This document shows, one piece after another, positions 34,784-43,494 of a DNA stretch of 64,000 bases; the stretch's first letter is position 1; every line of letters begins with the position of its first letter. The notes beneath the pieces are model-generated. The model saw only the letters and a list, made by a program, of their open reading frames with translations, was not told where the DNA came from and did not search any database. This DNA is from Chryseobacterium sp. H1D6B (GTDB lineage: Bacteria > Bacteroidota > Bacteroidia > Flavobacteriales > Weeksellaceae). The translations under genes and the position numbers were made by a program. The DNA is taken from NCBI RefSeq assembly GCF_029892445.1, contig NZ_JARXVJ010000001.1, positions 1,116,001 to 1,180,000 of the forward strand, written 5' to 3'.

Positions 34784-35752
34784 ATGTCAAGAATTCTTAC
34801 CGGCATTCAAGCCACCGGAACCCCGCACCTTGGAAACTTATTAGGTGCTATCATTCCTGCTGTTGAACTATCTAAACAGCCAGGAAATGAATCATTTTTA
34901 TTCATTGCGAATTTACACTCGCTTACACAGATTAAAGATGCAAAAGAATTAAAACAGAACACCTACGAGATTGCTGCGGCTTGGCTTGCTTGTGGATTAG
35001 ATACCGAAAAAACTTTTTTTTACAGACAAAGCGACATCCCTGAGACCTGTGAACTTTCTTGGCATTTATCATGTTTTTTTCCTTATCAGAGATTAACGCT
35101 AGCCCATTCATTTAAAGATAAAGCAGACAGACTTCAGGATGTAAATGCAGGCCTTTTTACGTATCCTATTTTGATGGCTGCAGATATTTTACTGTATGAT
35201 GCCGAAGTAGTTCCTGTAGGAAAAGATCAGCTCCAGCATTTAGAAATTGCCCGCGATGTGGCTTCCAGATTCAATAACCAGATGGGAGAAGTATTGGTAC
35301 TTCCTCAAGCTGAGCTTCAGGAAAACACAAAATATGTCCCTGGAACAGACGGACGTAAGATGTCTAAATCTATGGGAAACATTATCAACATCTTTCTTTC
35401 CGACAAAGAATTGAAGAAACAGGTAATGAGCATTGAAACAGATTCCAAGACTTTAGAAGAACCAAAAGATCCTGAAACTGATAAGGTTTTTGCTATTTAT
35501 GAATTGATCGCATCTCCTGAACAGACAGAAGAATTAAGAGTAAAATATTTAGCCGGAAATTTCGGATACGGACACGCTAAGACAGAGCTTTTAAACTTAA
35601 TCTTAACCCGTTTTGCGAAAGAAAGAGAAACATTTACCTATTATATGACCCACCTTGACGAGCTTGAAGCAAAACTTCAGGAAGGAGCAGGAAAAACAAG
35701 GATAATTGCTACTCAAACGATTAAAAGAGTAAGAGAAAGTTTAGGAATATAA
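34784..35752 (+). CDS. trpS: tryptophanyl-tRNA synthetase
   Basis: A 322-residue class Ic synthetase that charges tRNA-Trp. It has the HIGH-type motif TGTPHLGNLLGA (residues ~12-23), the specificity region with DILLYDAEVVPVGKDQLQH, and the KMSKS loop (GRKMSKSMGN) near residue 195. The length is normal for bacterial TrpRS. It converges on the histidine kinase gene with a 10-base gap and shows no obvious terminator. Confidence 0.96.
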   Translation: MSRILTGIQATGTPHLGNLLGAIIPAVELSKQPGNESFLFIANLHSLTQIKDAKELKQNTYEIAAAWLACGLDTEKTFFYRQSDIPETCELSWHLSCFFPYQRLTLAHSFKDKADRLQDVNAGLFTYPILMAADILLYDAEVVPVGKDQLQHLEIARDVASRFNNQMGEVLVLPQAELQENTKYVPGTDGRKMSKSMGNIINIFLSDKELKKQVMSIETDSKTLEEPKDPETDKVFAIYELIASPEQTEELRVKYLAGNFGYGHAKTELLNLILTRFAKERETFTYYMTHLDELEAKLQEGAGKTRIIATQTIKRVRESLGI

Positions 35753-35762
35753 TTAAATGTTT

Positions 35763-37043
35763 TTAGTATTTTTTTGATACAATAAAACAATGCATGCCTT
35801 CATCGAATTGATAGACAATATCCCATCCGGGATATTGTTTTATTATAGTCTTAATGATAGAAAGTCCCAACCCTGTAGAGCTCTGGTCCGAACCCTGTTT
35901 GTAAAAACGGTTAAAGATCTGAGATCTATCCAGCAGAATCCCTGAACCCGTATTTTGAAAGATTATTCTATCTTTTTCTGTAATAATATTAATCGTTCCG
36001 TTCTTCTCATTATACTTTACCGCATTCTTAAGCAGATTAGACATAAGAATAGCTGCCAGATCAGAATCAAAAAGCGTTTCAAAAGTTTCTTTTTCTACTA
36101 CATTCACAGTGATTCTCTTATAATCTATAAAATCTTCATAGTTTTTAAGCAGCTCGTGAATCAGTATATTAAAATTAACATTTCCGGTTTTATTAAATTG
36201 GCTGTTCTCGATTTTGGAAAGCATTAACAGGGATTTATTCAGGCCTGTCATTCTTCTGAGATCATTTTTGATGTCATTAAAAAAGTTTAGGTTTTTCTTG
36301 TCTAAATCTTCATTCTGAATAACTAAATCAATTTTATTGATGACAACAGCCAGCGGCGTCTGCAGTTCGTGAGATGCATTTTCGATAAATTGTTTCTGCT
36401 GGTGAAAAACGAGCTCATTACGTTCGATCATCTCGTTTATCTCCACATTCAGTTCATCAAATTCTTTTATTGAATAATTATCGGATCCATAAGAAGAAGA
36501 AATTCCAAACTGATATTTTTTAAGCTTATCCAAGATCACATAAAAAGGCTTCATTGCTTTTTGCAGCAGAAATCCGTTGACAGCAACAATGCTTATCACC
36601 AGCAGAATATACAGAACCACTAATGCCGTAGTCAAATCATACACCAGCTCATCCTGTTCCACCGTAGAAGTTCTTATTACAAGTTTCTGATATTTTCCAA
36701 ACTGGTCTATAAAATCTGTTTCTAAAACTCTATACGGCTGGTCTTTATCATCATATTCCATATAATACATTTTATTATACAGCCTGTTTTTTTCTTTATG
36801 CTCCGATGCGGCAATGGGATTGATTTTAAATTCATTAAAACCGAATTCATTATTCTTCAATAACTTCTCATCAAAATAAACAGCTTTAATAATTTGTATT
36901 TTCCTGTTTTTCAATCCGTCATCTACATTATCATAAACTTCATCCAAAATATAGGCATAGAATAATGCTGCCCAGACAGCAATAATAAGAAGCAAGACCG
37001 CTATCAGGTACTTTATTGTATAATATTTTAAGGAAATTTTCAT
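35763..37043 (-). CDS. sensor histidine kinase
   Basis: A 426-residue membrane kinase. It has a first membrane helix (~10-30), a periplasmic sensor of ~120 residues, a second helix (~140-160) and then the kinase. The H-box is FIENASHELQTPLAVV near residue 228, the N-box LLKNAVKYNEKNG, and the G-box GLGLSIIKTI. It overlaps its response regulator gene by one base, a standard pair. The PepSY-like genes upstream on the same strand suggest an envelope-related signal; that is inference. Confidence 0.92.
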   Translation of the reverse strand: MKISLKYYTIKYLIAVLLLIIAVWAALFYAYILDEVYDNVDDGLKNRKIQIIKAVYFDEKLLKNNEFGFNEFKINPIAASEHKEKNRLYNKMYYMEYDDKDQPYRVLETDFIDQFGKYQKLVIRTSTVEQDELVYDLTTALVVLYILLVISIVAVNGFLLQKAMKPFYVILDKLKKYQFGISSSYGSDNYSIKEFDELNVEINEMIERNELVFHQQKQFIENASHELQTPLAVVINKIDLVIQNEDLDKKNLNFFNDIKNDLRRMTGLNKSLLMLSKIENSQFNKTGNVNFNILIHELLKNYEDFIDYKRITVNVVEKETFETLFDSDLAAILMSNLLKNAVKYNEKNGTINIITEKDRIIFQNTGSGILLDRSQIFNRFYKQGSDQSSTGLGLSIIKTIIKQYPGWDIVYQFDEGMHCFIVSKKY

Positions 37044-37714
37044 TAAACTAATTTGTATCCGATCCCATAAACCGCTTGAAAATCTGCTTCTGCTCCGAAC
37101 GTTTTCAATTTTTTACGAAGGTTTTTTATTTGTGAATAAATGAAGTCCAGACTGTCCGCCTGATCTATATAATCTCCCCAGATGGCCTCAGCAAGCATTG
37201 TCTTCTGCATCGTTTTTTCCGGGTGTATGATGAAATAATATAACAGATCGTATTCTTTACGGTTAAGGTTCAATTCTTTATCATCAATTTTCACTTTTCT
37301 GCTGTCTGGATCAACGCAGATGTTTTTATAATTGATCCTATTTTCACCGTCTTGATTTTTCCTTCTGATGACAGATTTAATTCTGGCCATCAATTCAGCA
37401 AGATGGAAAGGCTTTGCAAGATAGTCGTCTGCTCCTATTTCGAGACCGTTTACTTTGTCATCCACCGAATCTTTCGCAGATAAAATAATAACCGGATCTT
37501 TTTTGTGCATCTTTTTTATTTCTTTCAACAGATCCATTCCGCTTCCGTCAGGCAGCATAATATCAAGAAGAATACAGTCATATTCATAAGAAATGATCTT
37601 TTCCAGACCGGCACTGTAATTATCAGCATGCTCTACTATAAAATGTTCAGCTTCAAGAAAATTCTGTACTGTATTTCTCAGCTGAGGCTCGTCTTCAACA
37701 ATTAAAATTTTCAT
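37043..37714 (-). CDS. OmpR family response regulator
   Basis: A 223-residue regulator that I start at the ATG beginning MKILIVEDE (37714); an in-frame ATG 33 bases upstream would add 11 residues. The receiver has the acidic pair ED (residues 8-9) and the phospho-acceptor Asp51 (CILLDIMLPDGSG), then Lys near 103 (LAKPF). The C-terminal winged helix (from ~130) has RKEYDLLYYF and SQIKNLRKKL. Partner of the kinase encoded downstream. Confidence 0.93.
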   Translation of the reverse strand: MKILIVEDEPQLRNTVQNFLEAEHFIVEHADNYSAGLEKIISYEYDCILLDIMLPDGSGMDLLKEIKKMHKKDPVIILSAKDSVDDKVNGLEIGADDYLAKPFHLAELMARIKSVIRRKNQDGENRINYKNICVDPDSRKVKIDDKELNLNRKEYDLLYYFIIHPEKTMQKTMLAEAIWGDYIDQADSLDFIYSQIKNLRKKLKTFGAEADFQAVYGIGYKLV

Positions 37715-37781
37715 ATCCTTTCTTTGTTCTGGTATTTCTATCTTCAAAAGACTTACGACTTAATTACTCATCAAATATATA

Positions 37782-37816
37782 AAATTATAACCCCCTGTTT
37801 TTGGGGGTTATAATTT
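37782..37816 (-). terminator. strong intrinsic terminator
   Basis: A perfect 14-bp inverted repeat (AAATTATAACCCCC with GGGGGTTATAATTT) with a seven-base loop. Read leftward it follows the small PepSY-like gene and is followed by TTTTATAT, so it separates that gene from the two-component operon. Confidence 0.85.
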
Positions 37817-37821
37817 GTGTT

Positions 37822-38016
37822 TTAAGATTTAAAACCATTCTTCATAAAACTTCCATCTGCACCAAAGACAAGCTTTAGTCCGTTTAGTAAGTTTATTTTA
37901 TAAGTATTCTGGGTCTTTTCAATAGAATCTATTACAGTGCACGGATAATATTTCGTGAGATAGATTACAATATTTTTTCTGACAGCTCTGCTGCTCATTA
38001 AACTCCAATTGACCAT
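37822..38016 (-). CDS. short PepSY-like protein, half-length
   Basis: A 64-residue protein whose segment VIYLTKYYPCTVIDSIEKTQNTYKI and ending LVFGADGSFMKNG follow the PepSY-like (PF11396-type) unit seen twice in the 149-residue protein next door. It has one unit only and no signal peptide, so it may be a truncated or cytoplasmic relative. A strong terminator follows its stop codon. Confidence 0.55.
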   Translation of the reverse strand: MVNWSLMSSRAVRKNIVIYLTKYYPCTVIDSIEKTQNTYKINLLNGLKLVFGADGSFMKNGFKS

Positions 38017-38105
38017 ATCGTTACATTTTTATTTGTTTATAGTGTATTTATAAGTCCCTTTTTCTTTAAAAGGATTATTTTTATTGCGGGCTGTGATTGT
38101 ATTTA

Positions 38106-38555
38106 TTAATCATCAATCCGTTTAAAATTTCCATTTTTATCGAATTCAAGGTCTACACCATTAGAAAGTTCAGCCTTATAAGACCATCTTTCTTTTTCTA
38201 TCTTAACAATATTTGTATTAGGGAAGTTCTTAGCAACGTAAGTCTTAATCAATGCAGGAATAAATCCGTAAGGAAGTTTCTGATGTTCTCCATCTACTTC
38301 TTTCCAATTTCCTCCGCTGTCAAAATCTACCTTCATCCCATTTCCTAAATGCACCTTGTATTTATCAACTCCGAATAGTTCTCTGTCTTCAATAACAGAA
38401 CCTGCAGGAATTCCTTTAAAATGAATTGCTAGAAAGGTTTTAGCAGTTTTTGGAAGCTGATTATAACTTATCACCTTATCTTGAGCATAGATAAGGTTTG
38501 ACGCCAGTAAGAATATAAAAATTAATGCTTCGGCCATCTTTTTTAAATTTTTCAT
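38106..38555 (-). CDS. exported PepSY-like protein
   Basis: A 149-residue secreted protein: the signal peptide ends near LIYAQ (residue 25) and two PepSY-like units follow (residues ~35-85 and ~95-148), each ending in a VDFDSGGNWKEVD or LEFDKNGNFKRID type motif. Proteins of this family are periplasmic and of unknown function. It lies upstream of the short relative and the two-component pair on the same strand, a recurring arrangement that hints at envelope stress. Confidence 0.78.
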   Translation of the reverse strand: MKNLKKMAEALIFIFLLASNLIYAQDKVISYNQLPKTAKTFLAIHFKGIPAGSVIEDRELFGVDKYKVHLGNGMKVDFDSGGNWKEVDGEHQKLPYGFIPALIKTYVAKNFPNTNIVKIEKERWSYKAELSNGVDLEFDKNGNFKRIDD

Positions 38556-38641
38556 ACTATAAAATTTTATTCATTTATTATGAAGCAAAATTCTATATTA
38601 ATTTAGGAAAGAATTAGGAAAACATTTCGAAAGCAGTTTAT

Positions 38642-39337
38642 TTATAAATATTCTTTTATCTGCAGAAGATGTTGAATTGATTTTAAACCTTCTTCCTGTT
38701 TATTTTCATTTAAAACGTCAAAGAAAATAACATCCATACCGAAATTTTGAGCTCCTACCACATCAGCGATCCAGTCGTCACCAATTAAAATGCTCTCTTC
38801 CTTTGCGGCATTGGAAAGACCTAAAGAGTATTCAAAAATTTTAGGATTGGGTTTTCTTACGCCTACAGAATCTGCACTGGTAATCGTTGTGAAATAATGG
38901 GAAATCCCAGACAGTATACATTTTCTTTCTGTAACTTCCTTAAAACCGTTAGAAATAATATGCATCGGATATTTTTTAGATTTTAAATATTCTAAAATTT
39001 CTTCTGCACCTTCTACCAGGTCATTATGATTAAGAATTTTATCTAAAAAATGCTCTTCAAAATACATAGAAAGTTCTTCATCTTCTACACCAAAATGTTT
39101 AAAAGTATCAAAAAAACGATGTGTTCTTAAATATTCTTTATCTATTAGTCCGTCTCTTATTTTTTCCCAAAGGCTTTCGTTAATTTCGTGATAAACCTCA
39201 TGAAACTCCTCAAAATCAATAGTATAATTTAGAGATATTTCCTTCTTTTGAAAAAGATCTTTGATGGTAAGATAGGCGTTTTTACGGTGATCCCACAATG
39301 TATTGTCGAGATCAAAAAAAATGTGCTGAATTTTCAT
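38642..39337 (-). CDS. HAD hydrolase, YjjG-type pyrimidine nucleotidase
   Basis: A 231-residue HAD-superfamily hydrolase that I start at the ATG beginning MKIQHIFFDLDNTLWDH (39337); nine bases upstream there is an alternative ATG. Motif I is FFDLDNTLW (nucleophile Asp), motif II IISNGF, motif III around the Lys in GVRKPNPKIF, and motif IV ILIGDDWIADVVGA. YjjG-type enzymes dephosphorylate non-canonical pyrimidine nucleotides. Cytoplasmic; other HAD activities cannot be excluded. Confidence 0.85.
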   Translation of the reverse strand: MKIQHIFFDLDNTLWDHRKNAYLTIKDLFQKKEISLNYTIDFEEFHEVYHEINESLWEKIRDGLIDKEYLRTHRFFDTFKHFGVEDEELSMYFEEHFLDKILNHNDLVEGAEEILEYLKSKKYPMHIISNGFKEVTERKCILSGISHYFTTITSADSVGVRKPNPKIFEYSLGLSNAAKEESILIGDDWIADVVGAQNFGMDVIFFDVLNENKQEEGLKSIQHLLQIKEYL

Positions 39338-39357
39338 ACAGCACAAAATTAATAATT

Positions 39358-39492
39358 TTAATTTTTGGAAATCGAATAATTGCTATTTTTGATCTTTACT
39401 ACATCAAGATTTTTTGAAAAATTGAGTAGAAAATCAATCGTTTGTTTTTTTGGTTTCAAAGTTTTCACTTTTAAGGAATCATTTTTTTTCAT
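39358..39492 (-). CDS. 44-residue small protein behind the ECF sigma gene
   Basis: A short frame, ATG at 39492 to TAA at 39358, encoding a Lys/Asn-rich basic peptide that begins MKKNDSLKVKTLKPKKQ and ends SISKN. It starts 44 bases after the sigma factor stop on the same strand, and nothing else fills the gap to the HAD gene. It has normal codon use and a clean start and stop. Function unknown; possibly a small regulator or a conserved small ORF of this group. Confidence 0.6.
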   Translation of the reverse strand: MKKNDSLKVKTLKPKKQTIDFLLNFSKNLDVVKIKNSNYSISKN

Positions 39493-39535
39493 AGGCGAAA
39501 TATGTTTTCCTTACAACGAGAAATATTAATAATTA

Positions 39536-40126
39536 TTATCTTGTCAGGATAATATTATTTTCTTCCATAATTTTTCTCAGGTTGATTAAAGCATACCGAA
39601 CTCTTCCCAAAGTAGTATTAATACTCATATCTGTATGATCTGCGATCTCCTTAAAACTAAGTCCGTCAAAGAATCTTAATTTTATCACTTCTTGTTGATT
39701 TTGAGGAAGGAACTGCAGCATTTTCAACAAATCCTCTTGAATTTGATTGGTTACTAACTGGTCCTCAATATTCTCCGAAGGTTCTTTTATTAAATCGAAA
39801 ATAGAATATTCATCTGTATCAAAAGTTGTTTCTGAAACTTTGATATTTTTAGACTTTAATCTGAAATGATCGATTATAAGATTGTAAGCAATTCTTTTCG
39901 CCCAAAGAATAAATTTACCTTCTTCATTGTAACGCCCTTCTTTAAGCATAACAATAATTTTCATAAAAGTATCCTGGAAAACATCATTGGCTAAGTCTTC
40001 ATCATTAATTTTGTAAAAAATAAATGTGAAAAGCTCTCTCTGATGACGATGAATAAGGGCTGATAATGCTCCTTCGTCTCCTTTTTGATAAAGGGAAATT
40101 AATAAACTATCCGATTTTGATTTCAT
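39536..40126 (-). CDS. ECF-type RNA polymerase sigma-70 factor
   Basis: A 196-residue ECF sigma factor that I start at the ATG of MKSKSDSLL (40126) rather than the one 39 bases upstream. Region 2 is in LANDVFQDTFMKII and region 4 ends in VIKLRFFDGLSFKEIADHTDMSINTTLGRVRYAL, the -35 binding helix-turn-helix. No anti-sigma factor gene is adjacent, so control may be at the promoter or by a distant partner. A small ORF follows it. Confidence 0.93.
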   Translation of the reverse strand: MKSKSDSLLISLYQKGDEGALSALIHRHQRELFTFIFYKINDEDLANDVFQDTFMKIIVMLKEGRYNEEGKFILWAKRIAYNLIIDHFRLKSKNIKVSETTFDTDEYSIFDLIKEPSENIEDQLVTNQIQEDLLKMLQFLPQNQQEVIKLRFFDGLSFKEIADHTDMSINTTLGRVRYALINLRKIMEENNIILTR

Positions 40127-40165
40127 GACTTTTCTTCTCAATAATATTTTTAGACAAACTTCCAT

Positions 40166-40181
40166 CCAGATAGATATCTGG
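40166..40181. repeat. 7-bp inverted repeat upstream of the ECF sigma gene
   Basis: CCAGATA-GA-TATCTGG, 40 bases before the sigma start codon. Compact and symmetric enough to be an operator, but nothing shows what would bind. Confidence 0.35.
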
Positions 40182-40316
40182 CATCAGCTGTAAATACAAA
40201 AACAGTTCAAAGAGTAAAGTCAATCAATAAGCGGGTACATTTATGGATGTAAATATAATAAAAATTTAATAACTGTTAAGCAATTATTAAATTTTTAAAA
40301 GAAATTTTAAAAAAAC

Positions 40317-40808
40317 CTACTTAAACATGTCATGAATGAACACGGTTGGGATATTTAATGTAAAATTAACATTTACACCTTTTAGCTGTTTTCCATTAAT
40401 TTCTGCATTTCCAAGTGGAAAAGCATATCCTGCAGTTAAGTCTAATAGTCCAAAAAGTGTAACTCCGACTTTAGGAGCAACATATTTATTAGTTCCTTCC
40501 ACTCCGGCTAAAAAGTAATAAGAATGGTAAAAGTCTACGTTTTTTTCAAAGTTAAGCAGTACATCAGCCTGCAGCTTGGGCATAATCGCAAATTTAGAGT
40601 CGGCCGAGCCCATTAATGCTGAAGCTCCTAGTCTATATATCACATTATCATTTTTCAAAAACAGCAGTCTGCCTCCTACTTCTCCAAAACTTTGATTTTG
40701 ATACACGTAGCCCACGTTAATCATCTTATGCACCGTATATTGAGCTGTCGCGAAAGTGCTTAGGAAAAATACGGATAGAATGGTCAATAGGCATCGAAAG
40801 TTCATCAT
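40317..40808 (-). CDS. exported hypothetical protein, possible beta-barrel
   Basis: A 163-residue secreted protein: the signal peptide ends near TATAQ, then alternating strands (YVYQNQSFGEVGGRLLFLK, YFLAGVEG, FTLNIPT) suggest a small outer-membrane beta-barrel or beta-sandwich. No family recognised. It is 88 bases beyond the metK stop, with metK's terminator between them. Confidence 0.6.
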   Translation of the reverse strand: MMNFRCLLTILSVFFLSTFATAQYTVHKMINVGYVYQNQSFGEVGGRLLFLKNDNVIYRLGASALMGSADSKFAIMPKLQADVLLNFEKNVDFYHSYYFLAGVEGTNKYVAPKVGVTLFGLLDLTAGYAFPLGNAEINGKQLKGVNVNFTLNIPTVFIHDMFK

Positions 40809-40835
40809 CTTTAATTTATTTTAAGGCGTAAATTT

Positions 40836-40876
40836 AAAAAAAACTGCCTTATCTAATGAAGACAAAGCAGTTTTTT
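40836..40876 (-). terminator. intrinsic terminator after metK
   Basis: AAAAAACTGC at 40838 pairs with GCAGTTTTTT at 40867, with T runs on both sides. It lies 20 bases beyond the metK stop. Confidence 0.75.
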
Positions 40877-40895
40877 ATTTTTTTAAGAGAAAAAA

Positions 40896-42176
40896 TTAAA
40901 TACCAAAAGCGGTTTTAATTTCGTCTACTTTATCAAGTTTCTCCCAAGTAAAGAATTCAAGATCTCTAAGGGTAAGTTCATTTTTATGACCTTTATTGAA
41001 GGTTTTATCAGCAGTATAATGCTCTTTACCCATATGTCCGTAAGAAGCTGTTTCCTGATAAATTGGATTTCTCAATTTCAGATTCTGCTCAATAGCATAA
41101 GGTCTAAGATCAAAAATAGCAGATACTTTTTTAGCGATTTCTCCGTCGTGAAGATCAACTTTTGAAGTCCCATAAGTATTGATGTACAATCCGCAAGGTT
41201 CCGCAACCCCAATCGCATAGGAAACCTGTACTAAAACCTCATCAGCAACTCCTGCAGCCACTAAGTTTTTAGCAATGTGTCTTGTTGCGTAAGCCGCACT
41301 TCTGTCTACTTTTGATGGATCTTTTCCAGAGAAAGCTCCTCCTCCATGAGCTCCTTTTCCACCATAGGTATCAACGATAATTTTTCTTCCAGTAAGACCT
41401 GTATCTCCGTGGGGTCCTCCGATTACGAATTTACCTGTTGGGTTGATATGGTATTTGATCTGATCGTTAAATAATCCTTTAATTTCTTCTGTCTGTAGTG
41501 CAACAACTCTTGGAATCAAAATATTTTTGATGTCTTCACGAATTTTCGCCAGCATTTCTTCCTCATTTGCGAAATCATCGTGCTGTGTAGAAACTACGAT
41601 AGAATCAATTCTTACAGGTTTGTGGTCATCAGAATATTCAATAGTAACCTGGCTCTTTGCATCTGGACGAAGATAAGTGATTTCTTTATTTTCTCTTCTG
41701 ACAGCAGAAAGCTCTTTAAGAATAGTATGTGCAAGATCTAATGCTAAAGGCATATAATTAGCCGTTTCATTAGTTGCATATCCAAACATCATTCCTTGGT
41801 CTCCTGCTCCTTGTGCATTCGCCTTTCCTTCAAAAGTTTCGTCTGCAACTTTTCTGTCAACACCCTGGTTAATATCCGGCGACTGCTCATGGATCGCAGA
41901 AATAACTCCGCAAGAATCTCCATTAAACATATATTCACCTTTTGTATATCCAATTCCGTTAATAACTTCTCTAGCAATAGTCTGAACATCTAGATAAGCA
42001 TCAGATTTCACCTCTCCAGCCAACACTACCTGTCCTGTTGTAACAAGAGTTTCACAAGCTACTTTTGAATTCTTGTCATAAGCTAAAAAATGATCGATTA
42101 AAGCGTCGGAAATTTGATCGGCAATTTTATCTGGATGCCCTTCTGAAACGGATTCAGATGTAAATAAATAAGACAT
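40896..42176 (-). CDS. metK: S-adenosylmethionine synthetase
   Basis: A 426-residue methionine adenosyltransferase that makes SAM from methionine and ATP. It begins [15 protein letters not shown] with the conserved ATP-site His and Asp. Further signatures are [12 protein letters not shown] near residue 123 and [16 protein letters not shown] near 276. The length fits the Bacteroidota form (E. coli ~384). Its leader carries a SAM-II-type riboswitch, so it is very likely shut down by its own product. Confidence 0.97.
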   Translation of the reverse strand: MSYLFTSESVSEGHPDKIADQISDALIDHFLAYDKNSKVACETLVTTGQVVLAGEVKSDAYLDVQTIAREVINGIGYTKGEYMFNGDSCGVISAIHEQSPDINQGVDRKVADETFEGKANAQGAGDQGMMFGYATNETANYMPLALDLAHTILKELSAVRRENKEITYLRPDAKSQVTIEYSDDHKPVRIDSIVVSTQHDDFANEEEMLAKIREDIKNILIPRVVALQTEEIKGLFNDQIKYHINPTGKFVIGGPHGDTGLTGRKIIVDTYGGKGAHGGGAFSGKDPSKVDRSAAYATRHIAKNLVAAGVADEVLVQVSYAIGVAEPCGLYINTYGTSKVDLHDGEIAKKVSAIFDLRPYAIEQNLKLRNPIYQETASYGHMGKEHYTADKTFNKGHKNELTLRDLEFFTWEKLDKVDEIKTAFGI

Positions 42177-42249
42177 ATTATTCTTTGTTTTGTAGATTAA
42201 AAATATGAAGAAAAATTCGAATAATTGCCCGGAAAGCTGAAAAAGGAAT

Positions 42250-42302
42250 ACTGTTTTAGCTTTTTTTTATAGAGGTTGCAATCAGGTCAAATTTTTCCTC
42301 GT
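42250..42302 (-). promoter_or_regulatory. SAM-II-type riboswitch in the metK leader
   Basis: Read leftward: stem GAGG (42300-42297) pairs with CCTC (42275-42272); the loop holds AATTTGACCTGATTGCAA, close to the SAM-II consensus; then an A-rich linker and GCTAAAACAG (42260-42251), whose CAG can pair with the loop CTG to make the pseudoknot. This is the SAM-II layout. The 3' element overlaps a possible hairpin ending in AGCTTT, a candidate expression platform. It starts about 8 bases after the predicted transcription start. Confidence 0.8.
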
Positions 42303-42315
42303 TCGTAAACATGTG

Positions 42316-42347
42316 CAAATTTAAGTACTATTTTTTTAATACTCAAA
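42316..42347 (-). promoter_or_regulatory. Bacteroidota-type promoter for metK
   Basis: TTTG (42347-42344) and TAAATTTG (42323-42316) with a 20-base spacer. Predicted start near 42309, just before the riboswitch. Confidence 0.7.
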
Positions 42348-42411
42348 ACTTTTGTTTATTAATTATAATTTTCTTTAAATTAATGATTTATCCTGCGTTG
42401 AAGGAAATAAA

Positions 42412-43362
42412 CTATTGTGGTTTTATGCTTACGAATTCTTTTGGACTTTCGTTATAGTTCAGCTTTTCATTCAAAGAAGCTTTAATAGAATGTGCTAATT
42501 CGTCAATAATTTTCTGCTTAAAAGTAGGCTTATAATAAATGATGCTTATTTCTCTGTAAGGGAAAGGCTTTTTAAATCTGAAAACATTTCCTTTTTGTTC
42601 TTCAGAAAGCTGACTTAAAGCCAATTCCGGCAGAATACTGATCCCTCCTACTTTATCTACCATGTGAACAAGGGTCTGAATATTGGATGCCAAGAAATCC
42701 AAATTCTTAGGTTTTAAAGTATTTTCTTTTAAGTGGCAGATATTCTCAAATTGATTTCTCAAACAGTTTCCTTCTTCAAGAAGCCAAACTTTTTCCACAT
42801 TAAGATCTTCAGGAATAATATAAGAATTCTTTTTATTAGCTTCCGTATTGGAGCTGTAAATCATCAGTTCTTCATTAAATAAGAAGTCCTGATAAAACTC
42901 ATCAGCAGTATCATATGGTGTAGAAATAATTCCAGCATCTAATTCTCCAGCTTTTAAAGCTTTGATAATATTATCTGTAGTCATTTCCTTTACATTCATT
43001 TGAACTTTCGGATTGTCTTCCAAAAATTTGAAAATTTCAGTAGGGAGAATAAAAGATGAAACGGTAGGAATAATTCCTAAGTTAATAGTACCTCCTAAAA
43101 TATTATTCAAAAGGTTAGCTTTGTTCTTCAGCTCATTGACAGACTCTATAATCACCTTAGCCTGATCGATGATCTGCAACCCTACATCCGTAGTACGAAT
43201 TGGGTGTGTTGTTCTATCAAAAACCTTCACATCCAGTTCATCCTCAAATTTTTGTATCATTGCACTTAATGTAGGCTGCGTAATGAAGCATGCTTGGGCT
43301 GCTTTACCAAAATGTTTATACTTATCTACAGCGATAAGATATTCCAATTGCTGAATGTTCAT
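42412..43362 (-). CDS. oxyR: LysR-type peroxide regulator OxyR
   Basis: A 316-residue LysR-family regulator with an N-terminal helix-turn-helix (AAQACFITQPTLSAMIQKFE) and a C-terminal sensor domain. Cys200 and Cys209 (GNCLRNQFENIC) have the same spacing and nearly the same numbers as the redox pair Cys199/Cys208 of E. coli OxyR, so peroxide should form a disulfide. It diverges from the catalase gene, the typical target. It should activate katA when oxidised. Confidence 0.93.
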   Translation of the reverse strand: MNIQQLEYLIAVDKYKHFGKAAQACFITQPTLSAMIQKFEDELDVKVFDRTTHPIRTTDVGLQIIDQAKVIIESVNELKNKANLLNNILGGTINLGIIPTVSSFILPTEIFKFLEDNPKVQMNVKEMTTDNIIKALKAGELDAGIISTPYDTADEFYQDFLFNEELMIYSSNTEANKKNSYIIPEDLNVEKVWLLEEGNCLRNQFENICHLKENTLKPKNLDFLASNIQTLVHMVDKVGGISILPELALSQLSEEQKGNVFRFKKPFPYREISIIYYKPTFKQKIIDELAHSIKASLNEKLNYNESPKEFVSIKPQ

Positions 43363-43382
43363 TTGATTAATATTATCTATTA

Positions 43383-43411
43383 CAAAGATATAATGTTTTT
43401 GCCATAAGCAA
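43383..43411 (-). promoter_or_regulatory. promoter of oxyR
   Basis: TTG (43411-43409) and TATCTTTG (43390-43383) with an 18-base spacer. It interleaves with the katA promoter on the other strand, so OxyR binding here could affect both genes. Confidence 0.6.
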
Positions 43412-43432
43412 TTAAAAATTCAAGTAAATTTG
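43398..43432 (+). promoter_or_regulatory. promoter of katA
   Basis: TTTG (43398-43401) and TAAATTTG (43425-43432), spacer 23 bases, 62 bases before the start codon. Overlaps the oxyR promoter. Confidence 0.65.
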
Positions 43433-43494
43433 ATAATTATTAGGTCAGATAACACATCATAAATAGTAAATCAATCATTCAAATCATAACTATA

